The position numbers and the translations under genes were made by a program. 64,000 bases of DNA, from contig NC_087381.1 of the NCBI RefSeq assembly GCF_963675165.1, forward strand, positions 6,759,378-6,823,377, read 5' to 3'. Source of the stretch: Halichondria panicea (taxonomy: Eukaryota; Porifera; Demospongiae; Suberitida; Halichondriidae). This document shows, in pieces, positions 44,586 through 53,900 of this stretch. The notes beneath the pieces are model-generated. The model ran no database searches and was not told the origin of the DNA. It worked only from the letters and a program-made list of their open reading frames with translations. The first letter of the stretch is position 1; each line of letters begins with the position of its first letter.

Positions 44586-46850
44586 GGATATTATTTTCTC
44601 ACACATGGGGAATGAGCGCGCATGCGCATTACATCCACAGGAATAATTAAAGGGTGTGTCACAAATGGCTACTGCTAGCTAGCTGTTTTAACAGATATTT
44701 TCTGAGTATTGTAGCTAACAAAAAGCTAGCGCTTTAGTGCAAGGCTAACTCATATGTTGAATAGAAAGTTTGTGCGGACAGATGATGCTATGAAAGATTC
44801 TGAAGAGACTGCAACAGCCTTCAATGTGAGTCAAACTAGCCATAACTCGAGAAAGAAGCTTTAGTTTGCTAATCCACGAATCAAAATCCAAGAGAACGTG
44901 GCTAAAAGCCTATAGAAGCTGTTAGTTTTCGTCGCATTGCAACCGTTGAGCAGTTACTGCTGGAATACACACACACACACACACACACAGTCAGCTTTAC
45001 CGTATCCCTCGTGCGGCTACGCCTCGAGGCATAATTATGCTAATAAAAATAGTGCGGTGAATGGTGCGTTATATATATTTGTTAGATCTATGTTAGAACT
45101 ATATAGGCTTATAGCTAAGCAAAATTTAGCTGGATATTTTATTACTAGAGGATTGTCGCTTTGTATTCAAAAACACAGCACTCCGCATTTGTAAAGTGCA
45201 ATGGTATATAGCAACAGTACAGTAAAATACGCTTTTAACTTATCAAAATGGAAACACTTTAAACGTACTATGCAAACGGAATGGGATATTGACCGCTGTA
45301 TACGTATATAGACAGATAACTAAGTCAGATAAGTATGGTATACTGTTGCAATTGTTTTTTTGGGCAAAGCCACTATACCTAAAACATTGTGGCAACACAG
45401 CAGCATAATAATACATACCTCCAATTGTGTCGATACTTTACAATGGTCTGGTCATACAAGGGTGTCCAGTATAATGCTCTCTCCAACACGTGTCACTTTC
45501 AGCATCATCCTGCAATATGGTTTTTCACATCAATTCTTACAACAATAATTAATTATAGTACCTTCAAAAAAGTACGACCACCATTTTGAAAGAACTTTAG
45601 ACGTGAGAGGGAATTAGGTGTATTTTTGCGAATGGCGTGGTTTCCCTCTGGGCAGTTGGCGTCTCACAACTATAATGTATATACACGTGAAAAGCAGTAG
45701 ATCTAGTATGTACAATAATTATAAATTATATATATTGAAACATAGCATCAAGTATGTACAGCATATAGCTAAGTAACTAGTCTAGCTACGATACTCGAGG
45801 TGACTAGGATTGTCTCTTTGTTTGTTTTTTTGCAAAATGTATACTTGCAACGTGCAACGGTAAATTGCAATGCTTTTAATACAGTGTAAACGTACTGGCG
45901 TACTACATAAACGGAACTTATATTGACCGCTTACTGCATCTATACAATAATAGTGCAACGTACGCTATGACAAGTACAGTCGAAAACGGCAGTGGTTCTT
46001 GGTCAGACATGCATGCAATGAAACTAAGCTTTATGTGTTAACGAATAGCTATAGCGCTCCGGACATTCACCGGGACCAGAGTAGTCTCACAGTAAAGAAC
46101 TGTGAGTTTAAAATCCTGTATGACACCCAGGATTTTAAAGTAGAGGGGGGAAATATAAGGCATTCTTTAAAAAAAAGTCAACTGCATGTTACTTCAATAC
46201 CCTGTTAGTATACAGGCTATGGATACTCAGTCATACAACATTACTAATACCTGAATGCAAATTTTAGGGGGGGGGGGTTGGAGCCAGAGGGGATACTCCC
46301 CCTGTGTACTGTATGACACCCTGGTACAATTGGCACAATAATTATTATACAATAGCTGTGCAATTACATTGTACAGATGCTCCCCTGTGTACTGTATGAC
46401 ACCTGGTACAATAATTATTATACAATAGCTGTGCAATTACATTGTACAGCATTGTTCAGCATGTTGAAGGAAACTTACCGAGTTCCACAGGTTTTGTCAA
46501 ACAGTCTAAACTCAGCTTCTTTTCTTCTTTGCAAGAACAGCAAATAAAGTCTTTGTTGCTATGCAGCTGCAGCTGCACATCTGTTGTACTGCATGCCCTT
46601 ATTTGGTACTGAAAACAGCACACTGTGCTGAATTAGCATGTTTACCTGTTTCAGCACACCCATTACATTTAGCACAGTACATTAATCGAACATCAAAATT
46701 ACAAGCCATGAAAAAGCACACCAATACAACACGTAGGCTGTGCTATATGCCTACAAAACAGCACATGTAGTGTGCTGAATCACTGTTTAGCACACCACGG
46801 TGCTAATACAGCACACCTATTTTCTCTGTGTAATTATTCATAGTCACATG

Positions 46851-47140
46851 TTTCCACCATAATTATAATTATTTTTTTTTTTTTTTGGGAGTAAACAACA
46901 CCTTTATGGTGGAAGCAAGTAAATAATAGTATAATAAAATAATAAAACAAAGAACAGTGTATGTAAAATAGTGTGTACATGAGGTGAACAGTTAGTTTGT
47001 TAGTTTTGCTGCAAGCTGGCCTCTGCTATAACCAGGTCCACAGGTGACATCTTCATAGCGTGGCCTCTTGATGAACGAGCGCCACGTATGCATTGAATGG
47101 CGGACCTGAGCAGGCTGAAAGAGAGGGAGCATCTCATACG
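46851..47140. other. Spacer between B copy 2 and the next element
   Basis: Starts with an AT/T-rich run at 46858-46888. No gene recognised. Confidence 0.35.
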
Positions 47141-47741
47141 CAGAGGAGGTACGACATAGGTTGACCTTTTGCTAATGAGTTACTCCTGTATTGCATTCCT
47201 GCAGCATGACAGGATGTCACGCCCACATGCTATTTGTGTTGACTCAGCAAGTATTTTATGCACCGTCAGCGCTATTTTACTGTTCTTTGTGTTTATCTCT
47301 TCTGGAGTCTCTCCAAGAGGCATTTTCTACTAGTTTATCAATCTTAGTATCTACTATAAGTATTACATTAACACAGGAGCCATAGAAAGCGCAACAAACT
47401 CTTACACTGTAAGTTTATAGCTCATTTCTTCAACTATGACTATGCTATTCATTTTCTTATGTCACAGGATATAGTTAGGCATTATTTATAACTACTGTGG
47501 AGTACTACCATCGTTTGTAGCCTTTTAGCTAGCTAGGAGAGCAAGTTTTGGTGTTGTGCTTCCGTATATTCCCTTCTTTCTCCGTACACTCACAATTCCT
47601 CTGTGAAACTTGATGATTTAATTATGACGCGAGGCCACACCTCCTCTAGGTAAATGTGGGCGTGACATCCTGTCATGCTGCAGGAATGCAATACGGGAGT
47701 AACTCATTAGCAAAAGGTCAACCTATGTCGTACCTCCTCTG
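47141..47741. mobile_element. 601-bp element with 88-bp terminal inverted repeats
   Basis: The ends start CAGAGGAGGTACGACATAGG. The two 88-bp arms differ at one base (CTCCTGTATT against CTCCCGTATT). The interior is non-coding. The right end lies 15 bp before the start of duplication A copy 2. Near-identity of the arms suggests recent activity. Confidence 0.8.
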
Positions 47742-47908
47742 ACATATACGTACATAGGGTGTGTATGGAATGTCTGTGGTGAGGTGCTTCCAAGAATACC
47801 AACTATAGCTACATGCAGTAAAAGCATCATTCTACATGTAGAAACTCGCATGTGATAGTCAAATAATAATATAGTTCCTGCAATCTTTCATCTCTACACT
47901 AGCACAAA

Positions 47909-49655
47909 ATGTCAGGTGTTCAAAAGATAAATGATGAACTTTTCATTGATTTCAATGAAGCTATCGGTTCTGGAGCCTATGGAATGGTTTACAAAGGAAC
48001 GTACAAGAATGAGGTGTGTGCTGTAAAGATGTTGCACCATGTTGCCACACCAATGAAGGCCAACTTTCCTGTTGGTCCAGGACAGCAAAATGCAATTCGT
48101 GCATTTGGTCGTGAAAGCATTGTTCTGGAATCGTTTGAGCATCCAAATGTACTTCAACACTTGGCAACAACTGAGCATTCATCAGGAAATATCATGTTAG
48201 TAACAGAGCTGATGGATTGCAACTTGAGCACTTATCTCTCTACACATGATCACTCGAGCTCCCTCACAAGTCAGTGTGAGATTAGCCTCTCAAAGGACCT
48301 GGCTTCTGGTCTTGCCTACATCCACAGCAGGAATATCATTCACCGCGATCTTTGTGGCGTTAATGTCTTGTTAAAGCAAAGTCAACCCTTTCCCATAGCT
48401 AAGATCTCTGACTTTGGAATGTCCAAACTACTCGATCCTTTAAAATTCAACACCACTATTGGTCATCGCATGGGTTACCTACCTCGTGAAGCACTTCACG
48501 AGGAAAAGGAAGATTATGATCAAAGTCTAGACGTGTTCTCTTGTGGAGTGATCATGATACAGATTGCTCTCAGACTGGAAAACGTCAATTCTGGAAGGGA
48601 GCGATCATCATATTTTGAAGAAATTAAAGCCGGCTTGCACCCTCTTAAGCCACACGTTATGGCCTGCTTGCAGGAAGATAAGAAAAGGAGGCCATCAGCC
48701 ACTTTTGTTCGTAAGTTTGTATGCTGTTATATTAACTAACATTGCTATAATGTATGAGCCAATTTATAGCTAATAATTGTATCTTGCAAAAATTGTACAG
48801 GAGGACAATTGGAGAAACATCTGATGCACGGAGATGCTTACGTAATGGTGTAATAATTATGTACTTGTGAGATACTGCATGAATGTAACAAAACTGCTCA
48901 ATAGCCATGCAGTGTGAAAATGACTATGCGTATACTCCGATAATAATAATATTCACAGGACTATGACTATTATGCTACACTTGGAGAAGAACACCCATCA
49001 TATTTTTCGATGCTTTCTCTTTCAGGTATATATAATTATGTCAATAGGAATATATATAGATTAATTTTGTTGTGAATCCATGTAGACAGAGCCACGCTAG
49101 ACATGCACGTGGCTTTTTTTTAGCTGATGAAGACAGTGAATTATTTACCACCATTGTTATTTGCTGCCTCTATATAGGATCACCCGCTAATCGAGTCACT
49201 CTCCAAGAACTAACGAGGCGATACAATCTGACTGACAAGCAACTCAATAGTAAAATAGAGAACTCTGATACTTCCATACTGGCCTTATATTTTGATGATG
49301 TGAGCATCTATTCGAGTGCCATGGGACTAGCTCCTGCTGAACAAGCCGATATGAATAGGTTGTACCATAGCGAAGGAACTCAAACAGCCATGATGAAGTG
49401 CCTGCGAGTCTGGAAACAACATGATCCTTTACGAGCAACTTACAGAGGTCTACTGGATATTGTACTGATATTGGGGAAAGGAGACACAGCTGATAAAATC
49501 TGTCAGCTGTTAAAATCTGTCAGCAATTGTAAGTACATGTGCATCAGTGCCCCTCCCCCTTTCCCTCTCCCCTCTAGAAAGCAACTGAGCATAGCTATGA
49601 TTATATACCATGATTATTTTCACTTTTCCTGATTGCAGATCGTACACTGGACTGA
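47909..49655 (+). CDS. Kinase-Death domain protein, copy 2
   Basis: Five exons, same structure as copy 1: 47909-48710, 48801-48847, 48959-49025, 49178-49528 and 49639-49655, giving 427 aa. In the kinase exon only two amino acids differ from copy 1 (C64R, K142N), and all catalytic residues are retained. The Death-domain exon differs at about 18 positions and carries a one-codon insertion (MNRLYH). A 17-bp duplication near its end (AAAATCTGTCAG repeated) changes the reading phase of the last exon, so the protein ends LLKSVSNYRTLD instead of QQLSYTGLMK. Both genes appear intact. Promoter sequence upstream of the ATG is shared with copy 1 for about 150 bp, so expression may be similar unless flanking insertions matter. 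Confidence 0.85.
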
Positions 49656-49739
49656 TGAAGTGATTACACATGCAGTGTGTCGGGTTGTACAAGCACTGAT
49701 TATGATAGATATAGTGATGTGTATATAATTGTGTGCTAT

Positions 49740-49771
49740 CAGGAGTATACATGAATATTCATGTACTCCTG
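49740..49771. repeat. 32-bp near-palindrome with a 7-bp flanking duplication
   Basis: CAGGAGTATACATGAATA and its complementary arm (a 2-base bulge), flanked on both sides by GTGCTAT (49733-49739, 49772-49778). A copy 1 has GTGCTA once and no palindrome. Confidence 0.75.
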
Positions 49772-49899
49772 GTGCTATAGTTGACTGTAAAATAGCTACT
49801 GATTAGATAACCGACTAGTCAGTAGAGATATTGCATGATGAACATGTATTATTTTATTTTTGCCTGTAAAATAGATTTTGTCACAAAGGTTATAATTAT

Positions 49900-49919
49900 C
49901 AAGGGCGTATACGCCCTTG
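49900..49919. repeat. 20-bp perfect palindrome unique to A copy 2
   Basis: CAAGGGCGTATACGCCCTTG is absent from A copy 1, which reads GGTTATAATTTTGTATG there. Confidence 0.75.
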
Positions 49920-50071
49920 TAATTTATGTATGTAATAATAATAGCAAATGACCACAGTTGTACATATAATAATTATTTTTGTAACATAATCATAATTTAT
50001 CAAAGCAAACTACTTAATTAATTATCTCTGCATTGAAATTAAAGTGGGTCAGGAACATTTAGATGTCTCTA

Positions 50072-50130
50072 ATAGCCTCGACTCCAGCCCCTTCAACAGT
50101 GGTTTTCCCTGCGGCCTGGAATCGAGGCTA
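50072..50130. repeat. TAGCCTCG-type palindromic repeat, A copy 2
   Basis: Same element as 37680-37738, with ends TAGCCTCGACTCCAG and CTGGAATCGAGGCTA. Confidence 0.65.
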
Positions 50131-50388
50131 AGCATGCATGTAACATGTACTCTAGTATGGTTTATTCATGAACATGCATGCAGTCACATGTGTAATGGGA
50201 TTTCCCTTACACACAATAGAGGGTGTGTCTAGCATGTCAGTGGTGAGGATATTCATATCGAATACCAGCTAATGAATATAATCAGTGAACTCATCAAAAA
50301 ATGAATGTGCACAAGCTAGCTGCATGCACTCAATGCGATTCAGTACCTCCCTAATTAGATCTACATGGATTCTATCACCTCTCTTTAC

Positions 50389-50483
50389 CCGTTGATGAAG
50401 ACAGGATCAGGTTGTTCTGTCAGCTCCTTGTCCTCTGTCATCTTGACACCGCTGTCCGTACAGATGGGCCCTCCCAGGAATAT
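50389..50483 (-). pseudogene. Inverted copy of SELENBP1 exon 10, frame intact
   Basis: As at 38063-38156, but here the frame is open (IFLGGPICTDSGVKMTEDKE). Splice-site-like ends are kept. It is isolated and on the minus strand, so probably not expressed as SELENBP1. Confidence 0.75.
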
Positions 50484-50906
50484 CTGCCGTGTGGGGTGTG
50501 TGTGTGTCTCTGTGATGTGGAACAAACAGATAAAATAATATTATATATTCACAATAATTATAAGCAAGTCATTGAATATTTTCATGGAATAAACCTCCAA
50601 TTTTACCACAAAATTGGCCCTAAAATTGAGTTGTTTTGCAAATTGAAGTTGTTGTGGCAATAAACTCCCACGCAATTAGCCTGTAGTGACGTTTGTTCAT
50701 TTCATATGGAAAAGATCAACATCGTGACATGCCAAATGCGTGGGTGGGTGGGACTGGCCTTGTAAATGGCTTGTAAATTTCTTGTAATGTGGTCCAGTCT
50801 AAAAGCCAAAGACACACACAGGTCTGCAAATTGGCAAAGAAGTGACGAGCTAGCTTTCTGTTCAAGCAAATTTTCGAGTACAGCTACAGACGAAGCAAAG
50901 CAAGAG

Positions 50907-53900
50907 ATGTCGACTACCGTACAAGCGCTACCAGACGTGTCAGTTGACCAGCTAGACCATGTGCAAGAGCAGCTAATGCGTGAGATGGCGATCAAGGTGC
51001 TGGCTGCAGCAGAGGAAGAGGAGCGTGCGCGACGCATCAGCGAGGAGACGCAAGGGAGCACACAGAAGAACGCAGTCTATGACAAGCTGATTGTAGTGCA
51101 AGAAGACCTGGTCAGAACCATCAACCTCATGAAGGTATGTAATATATATTGTGTGCTTTAATTATATAGGCACATGTGCTTGTATGTATAGCTGCTGCAG
51201 GCTGCATTGTACTAGTTAGTTAGCTGGTAGCTGTGTGCACTGTGAATAACGTAGGGCTCAACGAATAATAATAGTAAGAAATTTGAAATACAATACAAGT
51301 TATGTGGTTAATTAACGTGACAGTATTAAAATTCTTGTTGGAAAGTGACACCTCGTCTGTCATTAACATTTTATTTTCCACCTTCGAATGGTCTATTGTT
51401 CGGTCTATTGGTCTATTGTTCTCGATCGTGTAATTCTTAGCTTTCTGTAATCGTGTGTGTTTTCTAGCTCTCTATGTTAATTATAGTGTGCTAAGGTTAG
51501 GCTCCCTCCACTACATGTATCTGTGTCTGTAGTGGGCCTCCTGAGTATTGTACTATAGTATAAGAGTGCCAAACACACATGCCAGCCTAACTGTAACCTC
51601 CCTCACATCAGCATGTGGTCAACTCTCCCCCCTAACCTCGAAGTGTTGCATTGCAATATAGACTCAATCTCATCGATAAAGTTATAATTATATATGCATG
51701 CATGGTGTACAATATATTGCGATAGCTCCAATTCTACAAGTTACGCTCTTGTGCATACAAAACAAAGGTTAAGGGGAGTACGCACTTTCAACAGTTCTCA
51801 GGGTATGCCTAAAGTTGGGCACAGATGAGAGCTGTCTGATAACTTAATGCATTGTTGTCATAGCTACATGTCTCCTCTGCCCTGACCATGTATAGCCCTG
51901 AGGGCGATGTCCAGAGCTGTTTGCCAAACTATTAAGTCTTGTAGCTTCATCTAAATATTTGTTTGTGGTTAAGTTATGTCTGGTTGTTGATTGGGTTAGT
52001 GCTTCGTAAAGGTTGTGTTTTGACGCCATTCCTTGTGTGCAGAAATGCCATTTGCAATTAATTTAAAGTTTTAGAGTATCAGTTTAACAGCTAGGTCCAT
52101 TGAATGCAGTGTTAATAGCAGAGCATTAATGGTAGGGACAGTACTGATTGGTCTCAATAGAGAGGTGGTCTCTATAGGGAGGTCAATAGTGGTAGCATGG
52201 TAGGGACAGTGGTCTCAATGGAGAGGTGGTCTCTATAGGGAGATCAATAGTGATAGCATTGTAGGGACAGTACTGAGTGGTCTCAATAGAGAGGTCAACA
52301 GTGATAGCATTGTAGGGACAGTACTGAGTGGTCTCAATAGAGAGGGGTCTCTTTAGGGAGGTCAATAGTGATAGCATTGTAGGGACAGTACTGAGTGGTC
52401 TCAATAGAGAGGTGGTCTCTTTAGGGAGGTCAAAGATCCTTTATTGACAAACTAGCACTAGAGTCAATAGTAGTGAAGCATCATCAGGTCTTAGTTTACC
52501 ACAACAATGGTTAATACATCTCGTGAATATAATTAGAGCTAAGGGTTCATTATTTTTTCTCAGTTGTCATAGCTGTAGGTTATGTTTTTCATCTGATTTG
52601 GAACCAGAACACTCGTATTTCAAGTTTGTATACAGGTCATGTCTGATTAATTAAAATAGTTGCTGACTCTTAACTAGAATTGCAGTTCATGATTTTCTGT
52701 ATACAGTAAAACATACAGACAGTAGTATCGCTGATCCGAATACACGGATGTCATTGTGTACATGTTAGTATGAACTATTACTGTGGCCAGGAGGGAGCTG
52801 CTATAGCTATAGAATCTTTTTGTCTCATCTTTCTCTCCAATAGAGTAGTCTAGATCTGTGAGTTTTCTATGCAGTGGCCATTGTACTGAGCGAGGTATTA
52901 TTAATAAAATGATTGCTGATTGCTGATTCATTAGACTATTGATAGCCGCTCTTTTTCATTTTGACCGGATTTGCGAGGTTTCGGACTAAAGGGGTCCGGA
53001 TTAGCGAGGGTCTACTAATAAATAAATACAAGCACATGTGCCTATCAGTAGCTATTGGCATACTCTGTTCTCAGCTTACAATCATGATCAAACATGATTA
53101 TGATTGATTACCTTTTGTACTGGATAATTAATGATCTGTATTGACTACTAATGAATTACTCCTCCCTCCCCCGCATACTGTGAGTACACGCCCACTCACA
53201 TACTGCTGAGTACACGCCCACTCAACCTACACCCTCCACATATAACGTAATCCGTGGGTGGGTGCTTTGACTCACTGCCATGCATCACTAAACAGCACGA
53301 AGGTGCCAATTCAATTATTCTCATGTAATTAATTCAACACAAAATAACTGAGTGCTCCAGCTACCACTGAGAGTTCACTCAATAAAAAACCACAACGATA
53401 AAAATAAGTACTCCAACTTGGGCTGTTCATTCATCATTTCATGGTCAGTGTACTGGAGGTCCGACTGGCGCAGTGCAGCTCTAGAGATTATTGTGTCCGA
53501 TTGAACACTAATCCTCCCACGTATAGCGTTATTGCCGAGTGCAATCAGAGGCTAAGTGCTTGCTAATTGCTGAGCTGCTGTCGGACCTCCTCTGGTTTCA
53601 GTGATTAATCCCTTGTGATTAACCCCTTGTGTTTAACCCCCAGGTGAAGGCTGCTGAGGAGCTGGAACAAGGACAGAGGATCACTGAGGACAAGAAGAGA
53701 GATGTTCACGATGAACTTGTCAGAAAGGCAACCGCTAAACAGGTGAGCTAGTGATGTATTATCATTATCAATAAGAACTGTTGTACAGTATCTAGTGGAG
53801 CTGTCTCTAGCTATGTGGTCACCCTCATGAAGCAGCTAGGCCACCCTCTATAATACAGCCAGATTAATGGTCCCCAAATTTTCCATAGCATGTGTTTAGA

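Larger units (their letters stand above)
41509..46830. mobile_element. 5.3-kb TA-flanked element with subterminal GTGCTRAA repeats
   Basis: Terminal inverted repeats begin CACAGAGAAAA at both ends, followed by GTGCTGATTTAGCAC at the left and GTGCTGTATTAGCAC on the complementary right end. The homology continues over about 45 bp. The outer 150-250 bp of each end is packed with GTGCTAAA/GTGCTGAA units in inverted orientation. TA lies on both sides. The first B copy (about 33762) has the continuous sequence, so this is an insertion. No open frame over about 90 codons and no transposase motif were found, so it is non-autonomous or decayed. The superfamily is uncertain. Confidence 0.8.
38530..46850. 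repeat. Segmental duplication B, copy 2 (heavily interrupted)
   Basis: Matches 31211-33775 but lacks 31409-32197. It contains two insertions, 39641-40745 and 41509-46830, and about 145 bp of extra LINE sequence at 41325-41470. Sequence after the 5.3-kb insertion resumes as TATTCATAGTCACATGTTTC (46836 on). Confidence 0.85.
47757..50683. repeat. Segmental duplication A, copy 2
   Basis: Matches 34259-38362 without the foldback element and without the 58-bp palindrome, but with two small palindromic insertions of its own (49740, 49900). Confidence 0.9.
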
